NCBI RefSeq assembly: GCF_011393025.1
Contig: NZ_JAAOEO010000017.1
Location: forward strand, 29,221-93,220
Direction: 5' to 3'
Source of the DNA: Neobacillus terrae
GTDB taxonomy: Bacteria > Bacillota > Bacilli > Bacillales > Cytobacillaceae
Length of the DNA stretch: 64,000 bases
The position numbers were made by a program, and so were the translations under genes. Below the pieces are notes generated by a model. That model had not been told where the DNA came from. It saw nothing but the letters and a program-made list of their open reading frames with translations, and ran no database searches. How positions within the stretch are numbered: the first letter of the stretch is position 1; each line of letters begins with the position of its first letter. Below, piece by piece: positions 42,954 to 52,119 of the stretch.

Positions 42954-43445
42954 ATGCCAAAAGAAAACAAAAGGGGAAAGGTTTGGCTTGCGGCAGCAGG
43001 CCTCGTTAAGTCTGAGGATGGCCGCTGGCTGGTAGTTAAGAAAAAGTATGGAGGATTAAAGGGCAGCTGGTCTTTGCCGGCCGGTTTTGTTGAAGCAGGA
43101 GAAACAGCAGATGAAGCTGCCGTTCGAGAGGTAAAAGAAGAAACAGGCATAAATTGCAGGGTAAAAGGACTAATTGGTCTTAGGACAGGCGTTATTAAAG
43201 GTCAAATTAGCGATAATATGCTTGTGTTTCACCTTGAACGATTAGATGATGAAGAGCTAAAGCATCAGGAGACGGAACTTTTTGAGGCGAAATTTATTTC
43301 AACTGAGGAGCTTGCTAAGGATAAAGAAGCTTCAGTACTGTTGCATTTCTTGATAGAAATTGAAGAAATCTTGTCAAAACAATCTAATGAAGGAATTAAC
43401 CCTGGAGATCAATTTGGTTATACTTCCTATAAGTTGTTTTTTTAA
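42954..43445 (+). CDS. Nudix hydrolase
   Basis: A 163-residue Nudix protein. The Nudix box is complete (GFVEAGETADEAAVREVKEE, then TGI), so it should bind Mg2+ and cleave a nucleoside diphosphate-linked compound. The substrate cannot be read from sequence. A GAGGAGGAAGAG site precedes ATG 42954. The 339 bases that follow (43446-43784) hold a GTCGTT/AACGAC hairpin at 43603 but no gene I can support. Confidence 0.9.
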   Translation: MPKENKRGKVWLAAAGLVKSEDGRWLVVKKKYGGLKGSWSLPAGFVEAGETADEAAVREVKEETGINCRVKGLIGLRTGVIKGQISDNMLVFHLERLDDEELKHQETELFEAKFISTEELAKDKEASVLLHFLIEIEEILSKQSNEGINPGDQFGYTSYKLFF

Positions 43446-43784
43446 TAAAGTTTGTTAAGTTAATTATGACAGGACTTTTGAAAAGCCTCTTTACAGCTAT
43501 TGGACCAAGCGGGCCACTTCAAACTTTTTGAATTCGAAACTTATTCGAGCAGTGCGCTTATCCAGGAATCAATTTTTTTGGGATTATAAAAATATCACGA
43601 GAGTCGTTTTATAACGACAGAGAAACTTTATCAAAAAATGAGTAACAAAGAGGAATTGAAAGATAATTTGCTATGTATCCGTTTTCATCGTCCATTTTAG
43701 CCGAAATTGAACCTTTTCAAATGAGGTGATTTCTTGATATATTATCAGAAAATTAAGTAAATATTTTTAAGGAGCTGATCGTTG

Positions 43785-43907
43785 ATGAAGAAAGCGGATA
43801 CTAACAAAGACTGTGATTATTGTTCAGGTAATGGATATTTTCAATTGCTTCTCGGCGGATCTGAAACCTGCAGCTGCTGCGGAGGTTCAGGGAAAAGCAA
43901 AGAGTAA
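43785..43907 (+). CDS. yuiA: Small zinc-ribbon protein YuiA
   Basis: A 40-residue protein with two CxxCxGxG motifs (CDYCSGNGY and CSCCGGSGK), like one DnaJ zinc module, and a short FQLLLGGSE linker. It corresponds to YuiA of B. subtilis, which also precedes yuiB. AAGGAGCTGATC lies before ATG 43785. Its function is unknown. Confidence 0.88.
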   Translation: MKKADTNKDCDYCSGNGYFQLLLGGSETCSCCGGSGKSKE

Positions 43908-43986
43908 AATAAATTTAAACATGACAATTGACTCCTTTTTCTGCATTCAGTACACTTAGTGTTGATGTGCAGAGGGGGAGTTTTTT

Positions 43987-44304
43987 ATGTCGATTGGTGT
44001 TTTAATCATTTCGATGCTGTTATTTTTCGTATTATTTTTTGGGATTGGCTTCTTATTAAATATGCTTTTAAGAATGTCCTGGATTATGGCGGTCATTTTC
44101 CCCATAATAGCTATTCTTATCATAGACAAGGTCCGCTTCATTAATTATTTTACAGACAGCGGCAATGCATTTAAAGATCTGGGTAATCGGGTTATGTCGC
44201 TTGGTTCGGCAGATATTCTAATCCTTATAAGCGGATTTGCAGGTGCTATTGCAGCCGGTATTACAATCAAGATGCTTCGTAAAAATGGTTATCAAATGTT
44301 CTAG
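43987..44304 (+). CDS. yuiB: Membrane protein YuiB
   Basis: A 105-residue membrane protein with three hydrophobic segments (about residues 3-25, 30-46 and 76-94). It corresponds to YuiB of B. subtilis. CAGAGGGGGAG precedes ATG 43987. The stop codon lies inside the following terminator. The function is unknown. Confidence 0.87.
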   Translation: MSIGVLIISMLLFFVLFFGIGFLLNMLLRMSWIMAVIFPIIAILIIDKVRFINYFTDSGNAFKDLGNRVMSLGSADILILISGFAGAIAAGITIKMLRKNGYQMF

Positions 44305-44336
44305 TCTTTTACTTTCGAGTAAAAGACTTTTTTTAT
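44303..44336 (+). terminator. Terminator after yuiB
   Basis: A perfect 11-bp stem AGTCTTTTACT/AGTAAAAGACT closed by a TTCG tetraloop, followed by seven T residues. Confidence 0.95.
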
Positions 44337-44442
44337 GTCCGTTTTAGTAAGTTTTAGGCTGGTTAATAACTTTTTTGCTCCAAATAGGCATACTTTCTCT
44401 AAATTTGGGAAATTATTATGTTTGGGAGGAGTGAAAAAATAC

Positions 44443-45153
44443 ATGAAAAAATTTACAACTTGGACAAGGCGTTTTACCATGACAGTTCTATTTGTAATGG
44501 CTCTATTAACGACCTTCCAATCCATTTCAGGCGTTGAAGCGAAATCCCTTATTTCCGTTACGGCCATAGCAGATGGCTGGCAGCAGGACGAGTATGCAGA
44601 CTCTCTTTTTACACATAAACTTAAGCAAATTGACCTGGCATTCAAATCATTAAATCGAGTGGCAGATACAGAACCACTTATTTCATCCAGTGTGGAGGCA
44701 GCAGCACCACCGCAGACCTTAGAAGAATCTGTTAATTGGTCAAAGTATCCCAAAAAAACAGTGACAGCCACAGGTTATACAGCTGGTTATGAATCAACAG
44801 GCAAATATAGCAACCATCCAGAATACGGGATTACATATTCAGGAGTCAAAGTTAAACGTGATTTATATTCGACCGTCGCTGCTGATTTGAACGTTTTTCC
44901 AATTGGGACAGTCCTATTTATTCCTGGTTATGGCTATGGTGTTGTTGCGGATAAGGGTGGGGCTATCAAAGGCAATAGGCTGGACCTCTATTACAATACT
45001 GTCAAGGATGTTTATAAACAATGGGGAAAAAAGACCCTCGATGTCTATATTGTTGAGATGGGTGAAGGCAAGTTAAGTGAACAGCAATTAAAAGAATGGA
45101 ATGAAAATCAATCTATGCAGGTGTTCCGTCAGCAATATACAAAATCAGAGTAA
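44443..45153 (+). CDS. yuiC: 3D domain cell-wall protein YuiC
   Basis: A 236-residue exported protein. An N-terminal signal or anchor segment (about residues 10-32) is followed by a linker and a C-terminal 3D domain. The DKGGAIKGNRLDLYY block supplies the conserved aspartates. YuiC-type stationary-phase survival proteins are muralytic transglycosylases like the Sps/Rpf group. ATG 44443 follows GGGAGGAGTG; the frame extends upstream to 44335 but lies within the previous terminator. Confidence 0.9.
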   Translation: MKKFTTWTRRFTMTVLFVMALLTTFQSISGVEAKSLISVTAIADGWQQDEYADSLFTHKLKQIDLAFKSLNRVADTEPLISSSVEAAAPPQTLEESVNWSKYPKKTVTATGYTAGYESTGKYSNHPEYGITYSGVKVKRDLYSTVAADLNVFPIGTVLFIPGYGYGVVADKGGAIKGNRLDLYYNTVKDVYKQWGKKTLDVYIVEMGEGKLSEQQLKEWNENQSMQVFRQQYTKSE

Positions 45154-45187
45154 AAGCAGGCCTTGTGCCTGTTTTTCTTTTTTTATG
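45154..45187 (+). terminator. Terminator after yuiC
   Basis: AAGCAGGC pairs loosely with GCCTGTTTT around CTTGT and is followed by T-rich sequence. Confidence 0.75.
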
Positions 45188-45394
45188 GCTTTATCCAATG
45201 ATACATATATTTAGACTGCAAGTTCACAATATTTTTTATAAAAATGAAACAGTTTAAAAGCCCTTAGTTAGACATTCGAAATATTTACTCTTTTTCGCTA
45301 TAATAAATGTATAACACCCATTAGCATGGTTTAAACAACAAATACGGAAAGTTGTGCTAGAAAAGTGTGGGAAAATTTATCGGAGGTGAAGGAA

Positions 45395-46906
45395 TTGTTC
45401 AATGTGAGTAGAGATTTTGATTTGAATAGTGAACATGAAGGTATTGTTATTGGGCTATTTGACAAGCCTGTAAAGTTTGAGGGACCTTTAGAAAAGCTGG
45501 ATGAAGCATTTGAAGGTCACTTGACCGAACTTATTAAAAGCGGTGACCTTTCAGCGAAAGCAAAAGCAGTTAATAAAGTACATAGCTTTGGAAAAATAGG
45601 GGCAAAAAGAATTTGGGTCTTGGGACTTGGGAAACCAAAGGATTTAACGTTTGATTTACTGAAGGAATCACTCGGTGCCCTTTTTAAAACCTTAAAGAAG
45701 AGCAGGCAGGAGGAAGCTGCATTTCTTCTGGATTCCTTTGTTGGCCAGGAAGAATTAGATGCTGATGCGGCTGCGCATGCATTAAGTGAAGCCTTTGCGC
45801 TGGCAACTTATGAATTTGAGGGCTATAAGCAAAAATCCAATGAGCCAGTTAAGCAGCTTGAGCAAATAACTGTCTACAGCACGTCAGGGGAGGCAGATGC
45901 ACTCCAGGCTTCGCTCACAGTAGGTTATGCCTATGGTGCAGGAACAAACTCAGCCAGGATGCTTGTGAATCTGCCCGGGAACATGCTGACTTCAACAGAT
46001 TTAGCAGAGTATGCCAAGGAGCTTTCCGAGAGATATGGATTTGAATCGGAAATCCTTGATAAAGAAGAAATTGAAAAGCTTGGCATGGGAGCATTCCTAG
46101 CGGTTAATCAGGGCTCTAAGGAACCTCCAAAAATGATCGTCCTGAAGTATCAGGGTAAAGAACAATGGGAAGATGTCATCGGTTTAGTCGGTAAGGGCAT
46201 TACTTTTGATACCGGAGGATATTCCATAAAGACAAAAACAGGTATTGTGGGGATGAAGACCGACATGGGCGGCGCAGCTGCTGTACTTGGCGCAATGGAG
46301 ATTATTGGGGAATTAAAGCCGGAGCAAAATGTTGTGGCTGTCATTCCATCTACGGACAATATGATAAGCGGCGGGGCATTTAAACCTGATGATGTTATTA
46401 CCTCTATGAGCGGAAAAACCATTGAGGTGCTTAATACAGATGCAGAAGGACGTCTTGTTTTAGCGGATGCAGTTACGTATGCTAAACAACATGGAGCAAA
46501 TTATTTAGTGGATGTGGCTACTCTGACAGGAGGAGTTATTACTGCTCTTGGATTGCACACAACGGGTGCTATGACAAATAACGAGACATTGTTTGAACAG
46601 GTATTAGAAGCTTCTGCAGAAGCAGGTGAGCCAATTTGGCAGCTTCCAATCTTTGAAAGGGATAAAGAAAGAGTGAGGGGAAGCAAAATCGCTGATCTGA
46701 ACAATTCTCCTGGATCAGAAGGACATGCTGTCATGGGAGGAGCATTTATCGGTGAATTTGCAGAAGAAACTCCTTGGGTCCATCTTGATATTGCAGGTAC
46801 AGCTACTTCTTCAAAGGAATATAACCTTGGCCCTTCAGGTGCTACAGGAGTTATGGCCAGAACCCTTGCCATTTTTGTAGAATGCTTTGAACCATTTGAA
46901 AAATAA
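45395..46906 (+). CDS. pepA: Leucyl aminopeptidase (M17 family)
   Basis: A 503-residue M17 metallo-aminopeptidase. The signature NTDAEGRL and the metal site GITFDTGGYSIKTK are intact, with the N-terminal macro-like domain in front. It removes N-terminal residues from peptides in the cytoplasm and forms hexamers in the family. It corresponds to YuiE of B. subtilis. The TTG at 45395 fits CGGAGGTGAAGG; the longer frame to 45365 overlaps that site. Confidence 0.94.
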   Translation: MFNVSRDFDLNSEHEGIVIGLFDKPVKFEGPLEKLDEAFEGHLTELIKSGDLSAKAKAVNKVHSFGKIGAKRIWVLGLGKPKDLTFDLLKESLGALFKTLKKSRQEEAAFLLDSFVGQEELDADAAAHALSEAFALATYEFEGYKQKSNEPVKQLEQITVYSTSGEADALQASLTVGYAYGAGTNSARMLVNLPGNMLTSTDLAEYAKELSERYGFESEILDKEEIEKLGMGAFLAVNQGSKEPPKMIVLKYQGKEQWEDVIGLVGKGITFDTGGYSIKTKTGIVGMKTDMGGAAAVLGAMEIIGELKPEQNVVAVIPSTDNMISGGAFKPDDVITSMSGKTIEVLNTDAEGRLVLADAVTYAKQHGANYLVDVATLTGGVITALGLHTTGAMTNNETLFEQVLEASAEAGEPIWQLPIFERDKERVRGSKIADLNNSPGSEGHAVMGGAFIGEFAEETPWVHLDIAGTATSSKEYNLGPSGATGVMARTLAIFVECFEPFEK

Positions 46907-46911
46907 TATTT

Positions 46912-46947
46912 ATGAGCTTCCGGAATTCCGGGGGCTTTTTTCTTTTT
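46912..46947 (+). terminator. Terminator after pepA
   Basis: AGC..CCGG AATT CCGG..GCT hairpin with a T-rich tail. Confidence 0.75.
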
Positions 46948-47044
46948 AAAAGCCATATTCAGCAATAACCCATTAAAGCCCATGCAAAAGCCTGCCCGCC
47001 CGCATATGAAATAGAGTAGGCACTTAAAAAAAGGAGGAACCCGT

Positions 47045-47191
47045 ATGAACGATTTTAGAATGCCCCACTTCCACGGAGGCTAAGGCGGTTTTGGACATCA
47101 TGGCGGCTATGGCGGTTTTGGAGGATATGGATCTGGAAGAAGGCCTTTTTACAGCGGCTATGGTGGAGGATTTGGATACCCTTATTATTAA
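47045..47191 (+). pseudogene. Gly/Tyr/His-rich mini-protein gene with an in-frame stop
   Basis: AAGGAGG stands before ATG 47045. The frame reads MNDFRMPHFHGG, then TAA at 47081-47083, then continues GGFGHHGGYGGFGGYGSG and ends GGGFGYPYY at a second stop. A single base change (TAT to TAA) would explain the interruption inside a run of Gly-Tyr repeats. No in-frame restart codon follows the stop, so as read only 12 residues would be made. The function of such proteins is unknown. Confidence 0.6.
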
Positions 47192-47356
47192 GTTATATAA
47201 ATTTTGATATAGGGCAGGTCCTTTAGGCCAGTCTGTTATTTTTAATTGGCGATATTTAGGTGATAAATGGAAAATTCAACTTAATGGATTGTTTTAGGAA
47301 AAAAAGGGAATTAGGGAAGGAAGGAATAAACCTTTTGAGAAAGGAGGGCTATCACC

Positions 47357-48025
47357 ATGGACATAGGCATTCTTCTTCAATTCTTTGAAGAGAACGGATA
47401 CGTCGGATTATTTCTATGGCTTTGGCTGGGAATATTCGGACTGCCAGTACCGAATGAGATTATTAGTATGTCAGTTGGTTTGGCCTCTTCTCAAAAGGTA
47501 TTGAATCCTTATTTAACATTTATCGTTACATTAGCAGGAATTTTTGCAGCCTTAACGACAAGTTATGTGATGGGGAGATTTGTGGGAAGGCCTCTGCTAA
47601 AATTTTTTACCAAACGGCCTAAGTTTGCGAATGCTATTGATACCTCGTTAAAGTTAATGGATAAATACAAAGCACAATCCTTGCTGTTAAGCTACTTTGT
47701 TCCTGGTCTCCGCACCTTTGTCCCGTTTCTATATGGCTTTAGCCGGCTTTCATTCCGGAATTTTACCCTCTATGCATATTCAGGCGCTTTTATATGGCTT
47801 AGCCTAATGTATTCAGCTGGTTTTCTGTTTGGTGATCACCTTGAAGAGATCATACAGTATGGGAAAATGGCCATTATCCTTGGTGTACTGGTGGTTGGTG
47901 CTGCAGGGATTGTATGGATGCTATGGAAAAAAACACATAAAAAAGCTAATAGCGGCAAAAATAAAGATATTAATCTCCTGGCAGTGGAAGAATGGGTATA
48001 TTCGGAAACTTCCCAGCAAAAATAA
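47357..48025 (+). CDS. DedA-family membrane protein
   Basis: A 222-residue DedA (SNARE-associated) membrane protein. The conserved FVPGLRTFVPFLYGFSRL region and several hydrophobic segments are present. DedA proteins include flippases for undecaprenyl phosphate or phosphatidylethanolamine; the exact substrate here is unknown. GAAAGGAGGGC precedes ATG 47357. Confidence 0.9.
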   Translation: MDIGILLQFFEENGYVGLFLWLWLGIFGLPVPNEIISMSVGLASSQKVLNPYLTFIVTLAGIFAALTTSYVMGRFVGRPLLKFFTKRPKFANAIDTSLKLMDKYKAQSLLLSYFVPGLRTFVPFLYGFSRLSFRNFTLYAYSGAFIWLSLMYSAGFLFGDHLEEIIQYGKMAIILGVLVVGAAGIVWMLWKKTHKKANSGKNKDINLLAVEEWVYSETSQQK

Positions 48026-48053
48026 AAGGCAGCGAAGGATGCCTCAGTTAGTC

Positions 48054-48438
48054 GACAAAAGGGGTTTCGGAATGCTTTATTTCGAACCCCCTTTTTGATT
48101 GTATTCAAGGCTGTTACTGGACCCCGCCGTGTCCAGTTGTATCTTTTTAAATTCAGCGCAGCGAAAGTAAGCATCACCTGCATCAACTCCATTTTTAAGT
48201 CTCCCATGGTTGTCCAACGCATGCCAAAAGTATATTGAATAAAGGTAAGTTTAATGAGGATAACCGGATCAATACTTGGGCGACCTACTTCCGAATGTAC
48301 ATCCTTGACTAAGTCTTAAATGAAAGAGAAATCAAGGGTTGATTCCATCTTACTGACCAAATGATCCAGAGGAACAAGCTGGTCTAATGTAACTATTTCA
48401 AGCTGATCTCTTTGAAAGGGACAGTTTTTCGAAAGCAT
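48054..48438 (-). mobile_element. Decayed IS1182-type transposase gene
   Basis: On the minus strand, ATG 48438 has GAGGTGAAA upstream and opens MLSKNCPFQRDQLEIVTLDQ, typical of IS1182 transposases. An in-frame TAA at 48316-48318 interrupts it after SFI. It resumes with VGRPSIDPVILIKLTFIQYTFGMR and then jumps to the C-terminal part MELMQVMLTFAALNLKR, so several hundred central residues are deleted. A hairpin (AAAAGGGGTTTCGGAAT at 48057) ends the element. The C-terminal piece matches the remnant at 7.7 kb. Confidence 0.8.
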
Positions 48439-48496
48439 CTTTTCACCTCAAGCGTTATATTCTAAAATAGGCTTGGTTCTGGTGCCCCCCCTCTAC

Positions 48497-48550
48497 AAAA
48501 ATAAAAGACTGTAGACAAGCTCGAGTTTCATCGAGTATGTCTACAGTCTG
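48497..48550 (-). terminator. Terminator of the 57-residue minus-strand gene
   Basis: GACTGTAGACA (48508-48518) pairs with TGTCTACAGTC (48539-48549), with an inner CTCGA/TCGAG. T-rich sequence follows on the minus strand. A very similar stem (AGACTGTAGG ... CCTACAGTCT) ends the last gene at 63.35 kb. Confidence 0.75.
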
Positions 48551-48585
48551 AGGCAGAGAAGGCTGCCTTTCTTAAGTGTTTAGAA

Positions 48586-48759
48586 TTAATCTCTATGCTC
48601 GTATAAGTCGATAGCTCCCAATACTATATGGGCTAATCCAAAACCGAAAACCGTGTTGGATATCATGGAGTCAATTTTTTTATTTTGTTTCCTTACAAAT
48701 CCTGCTGTTGTCACAGCTGTCCCCAGTACAGCAGGAATTAAACCTTCTCTCATATCCAT
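48586..48759 (-). CDS. Small membrane-like protein, 57 residues
   Basis: A 57-residue protein, MDMREGLIPAVLGTAVTTAG followed by a basic loop and VFGFGLAHIVLGAIDLYEH. It has two hydrophobic helices. Related short proteins in bacilli carry the misleading label asparagine synthase; nothing here resembles that enzyme. GGTGAGGACG lies upstream on the minus strand, and a terminator follows. Confidence 0.8.
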   Translation of the reverse strand: MDMREGLIPAVLGTAVTTAGFVRKQNKKIDSMISNTVFGFGLAHIVLGAIDLYEHRD

Positions 48760-48864
48760 TCGTCCTCACCTTATTTTAATGGAGGATGTCCAAAAGTGGA
48801 CAACCATAGTATGCTCCATATTATAATAAATAAAATGGAATTTTTTACATAGGGAGCTGAGGAA

Positions 48865-49248
48865 ATGGAATTGAAGAATACGCTAATCGAAACTCTGGGT
48901 ATTGAAGTAACTTTGCTTGAAAAGGGAAAGGTTATTGCCACAATGCCTGTGGATGAAAGAACCAGGCAGCCGTTTGGACTTCTTCATGGCGGTGCTTCTG
49001 TAGCTCTGGCGGAAACTGTGGCAAGTGTTGGTGCATATGAGCTAGTAGACAAAGAGACACAAGCGGTCGCTGGCCTTGAAATTAACGCTAATCATGTACG
49101 CCCGAAAATAGATGGTATGGTAACAGCTTACGGTGAAGTTCTTCATCAGGGGAGGACTACTCAGGTTTGGGATATCAAAATAAAGGATGAGCAGGATCGA
49201 ATGATTTGCATTTCGAGGTGTACGATGGCTGTTTTTCCTTTAAAATAG
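48865..49248 (+). CDS. menI: Hotdog-fold acyl-CoA thioesterase (DHNA-CoA hydrolase-like)
   Basis: A 127-residue hotdog thioesterase of the PaaI/YuxO group. The catalytic region reads PFGLLHGGASVALAETVASVGAY, with the conserved HGG and glutamate. B. subtilis YuxO (MenI) is linked to 1,4-dihydroxy-2-naphthoyl-CoA hydrolysis in menaquinone synthesis. Sequence similarity to YuxO is high along the whole length. GGGAGCTGAGG precedes ATG 48865. Confidence 0.88.
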   Translation: MELKNTLIETLGIEVTLLEKGKVIATMPVDERTRQPFGLLHGGASVALAETVASVGAYELVDKETQAVAGLEINANHVRPKIDGMVTAYGEVLHQGRTTQVWDIKIKDEQDRMICISRCTMAVFPLK

Positions 49249-49307
49249 CTGTGTTAAAGAACATTATTGATTTTTATCTCCCGAACCGCCCGCGGAAGGG
49301 AAATTAG

Positions 49308-49339
49308 AAGGTGCCCTGGACTGATCAGGGCACCTTTAG
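49308..49339 (+). terminator. Terminator after menI
   Basis: AAGGTGCCCTG (49308-49318) pairs with CAGGGCACCTT (49326-49336); the T-run is short. Confidence 0.75.
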
Positions 49340-49422
49340 TATGCAGATAATAAATTCTTGTGTTGTCTCCGACCTATTTTTATCCCATAATGTTCTTTGG
49401 ATAAACAACAGGGAGATTTATA

Positions 49423-49980
49423 ATGAAAAACACCTATTTAACAAGTTATTTTCCGCTTTTATCAATTATTCTGTTCAGCCTTTCTTTTGCAATTGCTATT
49501 GAAATTCCGCTTCTTTCCTTTCTGCAAAAAACAGGTATTTACACAGGTATGCTCGAGTTTTTTTCGGACAGCGGTGTAAAGCTTTCTATTATGGCTTTAT
49601 TAACTGTCATGTTCTTTATGGTCTTTGCTGCTTTAAAATTGGTCGCTGATACCATAAATGAACTCGCACTGCTCTTCTTTTCACAGGATTCGGATGGTGA
49701 AAGCTTAAGGAAGGTTCGCAATGGCCCACTCTTTTTTGCTGGAGGGGCAGCATTATCTTTATTAAGTATTCAGCATTTAACGGTGTTAGCAGGAGTTTTT
49801 TTGGCGACATCTTTTGTATACTTTGTCTTTTTTGTTTTTAAAGTAAGCCCGGCTTTAAAAACCTCCGGATTAATAGGAATTATCTTTTTTCAAATATTAA
49901 CCTGGTCCATTCTAATTCTCGGTGTTGCTTTTCTGGCTGTTAAAGTATATAACAGCATCGTTGCCAGCCTTCCAGTCTAG
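49423..49980 (+). CDS. yufK: DUF5366 membrane protein YufK
   Basis: A 185-residue membrane protein with about five hydrophobic segments, resembling YufK of B. subtilis, which also lies beside pbpD. A GGGAG site precedes ATG 49423. The function is unknown. It converges with pbpD over a strong bidirectional terminator. Confidence 0.82.
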   Translation: MKNTYLTSYFPLLSIILFSLSFAIAIEIPLLSFLQKTGIYTGMLEFFSDSGVKLSIMALLTVMFFMVFAALKLVADTINELALLFFSQDSDGESLRKVRNGPLFFAGGAALSLLSIQHLTVLAGVFLATSFVYFVFFVFKVSPALKTSGLIGIIFFQILTWSILILGVAFLAVKVYNSIVASLPV

Positions 49981-49988
49981 ACCAAAAT

Positions 49989-50024
49989 AGGGGTAACTAA
50001 AGCATTCGCTTAGTTACCCCTTAC
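49989..50024. terminator. Bidirectional terminator between yufK and pbpD
   Basis: AGGGGTAACTAA-AGC pairs with GCT-TAGTTACCCCT around ATTC. Confidence 0.88.
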
Positions 50025-50026
50025 TC

Positions 50027-51883
50027 TTAGTTTTTAGCAATATCCTTCCAGATCATAAGGTGTGGACCCTTTTTTTCAATGAATTCCATGCTTTGTGGCT
50101 TGTCCTTGCCAACCCAAACCCCGATGGTGAGCTCATCTGTCAGGCCAATGAACCAATAGTCTTTATAATCATTCGTTGTACCTGTTTTTCCTCCTGCATA
50201 GGGAGCCTGAATATAAGCCCTTTTAGCTGTGCCTGCCCTGAGTGTTTCCTTCATCAAAACCCGCACTTTATCAACTGTTTCCTGGCTCCAGACCCTAACA
50301 GGTTTGTCATCCCAGGTATATAAAATTTTCCCCTGACGATTTGTAACGTTAACAATTGCCCTTGATGGCTGATAGCTGCCGCCTGTTCCGAAAACCGTAT
50401 ATGCACGGGTCATTTCAAGAGGAGACATGCCTGTGTAAAATCCCCCGATTCCAGCCGGAAGCCTTTGGTCTTGGTTGGTTACATTCTGAAAATGGAAAAG
50501 GTTTAGATCTTTAAAGGCATTTGAAATCCCAGTTGTTTGTAATAAACGGAGAGCAGGGGTGTTATAGGAATGGATAAACGCACTCTCTAGCGTCACAAAT
50601 CCATACTTTGCATTACCATAGTTTTCCGGGCAATAGCCGTTGGAGCAAAATGTACCTGCATTAATTTTCTGTGTTATGTTTGCATGCTTTCGCTCAAAAT
50701 AAGGTGCGTAATCCAACAGAGGCTTAATAGAGGAGCCTGGCTGCCGGAATGCCTGGTAAGCTCGATTAAATTCATATTTTCGGTATGCTTTACCGCCTGC
50801 CATTGCCACTATCTTATGATCCTTTTGCCTGATTACTGTGGCGGCTCCTTCAACTTCCAGGTAGGGAAGGTTTTTTTGTACGGCTGTTATTGTTTTATTT
50901 TGAAGTGTAGGATCAAGGGCAGTATGGACGACCAGTCCTGAATGAACAATTTCCTGATAATGCGCTTCAGCTTTTTCTATTATGGCTGCTTTGGTTTCTG
51001 GGGCAGCATTGGCAACAAGCTGGTTCAAGCCTTCTTTTTGAAAAATTAATTCCTTCAATTCAGCTTCAACATAATCAGTATAATCTGGAAATAAGTCGAC
51101 TTTTCTCCTTATATTTAAACGAATGGGCTCGGCCTTAATCTTTGCTGTTTCCTGAGCAGTAAGGATTCCTGCAGCACTAAGCTGATCCAGCAGGCGTTCC
51201 TGTCTGGCTTTCGTAAATGCAAAATGCTTCAGCGGATCATAAAGTGTGGGATTATTGGGAATAGCTGCTATAAAGGCCTGCTCTCCCTCAGATAGTTCCC
51301 CAATATGTTTATTAAAATATTCCCTTGCCGCCGCTTCAATGCCGTATGCACCATTATGAAAGTAAATAGTATTTAAATACAGCTCCAAAATTTTTTCCTT
51401 CGAAAGGGAACGTTCCAGCTGGTAAGCGAACATAATCTCGTTCAGCTTCCGATTGTACGTTCTTTGCTGTCCCAAATAGATATTTCTGGCGAGCTGCTGG
51501 GTAATGGTACTTCCTCCCTGAGAAATACCCTGGCTTTTCATATTAATAGCCATTGCGCGAGCAATAGCTGGTAAGTCAAATCCGGGATGCTGGTAAAAGT
51601 TCCGGTCTTCAGAAACAATAAACAAATTTTTTACTAAAACAGGTATATCTTTTGAGCCAACGTAATATCTTTTTTCTGCTCCTGCAATTTCAGAAACAAG
51701 CTGCCCACTTCGGTCAAGAATTTCACTTGTCTGGTTAAGGCGTAAATCTTTAATCTTTATTTTTTTATTGAGAGTGCTATGGATATTTTTTGCATGTCCC
51801 AATTCTTCCGATGCCATAAAAACGGTCATGCCAAACAGAGGCAGCAGAAGTAAAATAATAAGGTATCCTGATAAAGTTCTCAT
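50027..51883 (-). CDS. pbpD: Class A penicillin-binding protein (PBP4-like)
   Basis: A 618-residue bifunctional peptidoglycan synthase. One N-terminal transmembrane segment is followed by the glycosyltransferase domain (catalytic Glu in SEDRNFYQHPGFD, then GGSTITQQLARN). The transpeptidase domain has SSIK (nucleophile Ser), SYN and KTGT motifs. It acts outside the membrane in wall synthesis and resembles B. subtilis PbpD by sequence and by neighbour yufK. The start at 51883 has AGGATTG upstream and matches the family; a frame to 51940 has a poorer site. Confidence 0.93.
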   Translation of the reverse strand: MRTLSGYLIILLLLPLFGMTVFMASEELGHAKNIHSTLNKKIKIKDLRLNQTSEILDRSGQLVSEIAGAEKRYYVGSKDIPVLVKNLFIVSEDRNFYQHPGFDLPAIARAMAINMKSQGISQGGSTITQQLARNIYLGQQRTYNRKLNEIMFAYQLERSLSKEKILELYLNTIYFHNGAYGIEAAAREYFNKHIGELSEGEQAFIAAIPNNPTLYDPLKHFAFTKARQERLLDQLSAAGILTAQETAKIKAEPIRLNIRRKVDLFPDYTDYVEAELKELIFQKEGLNQLVANAAPETKAAIIEKAEAHYQEIVHSGLVVHTALDPTLQNKTITAVQKNLPYLEVEGAATVIRQKDHKIVAMAGGKAYRKYEFNRAYQAFRQPGSSIKPLLDYAPYFERKHANITQKINAGTFCSNGYCPENYGNAKYGFVTLESAFIHSYNTPALRLLQTTGISNAFKDLNLFHFQNVTNQDQRLPAGIGGFYTGMSPLEMTRAYTVFGTGGSYQPSRAIVNVTNRQGKILYTWDDKPVRVWSQETVDKVRVLMKETLRAGTAKRAYIQAPYAGGKTGTTNDYKDYWFIGLTDELTIGVWVGKDKPQSMEFIEKKGPHLMIWKDIAKN

Positions 51884-52119
51884 AATTAAATCAATCCTGT
51901 AAGTTTTTATGCTGTACTGTATTGTTATCGGTTCGGACATTCTTTTTTAAAGGAATAATTACCTCGAAACTGGAATATCATTGTGAAAAAATTTAAAAAA
52001 TTACTGTGAAATTCTGCTATAATAAAATAAATAGGCTTAGAGAAAAGGCACAATTTTTTTGTACAGGTCTCTTATATAATAATATAAATAAACGGAGAGA
52101 AGAGAAAGAGGGTGATAGT

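Noticed and set aside
43721..43760. Short leader peptide (GAGGTGATTTC, then TTGATATATTATCAG...) before yuiA
   Set aside because: Only about eight codons long, with no attenuator-like hairpins after it; too little to claim.
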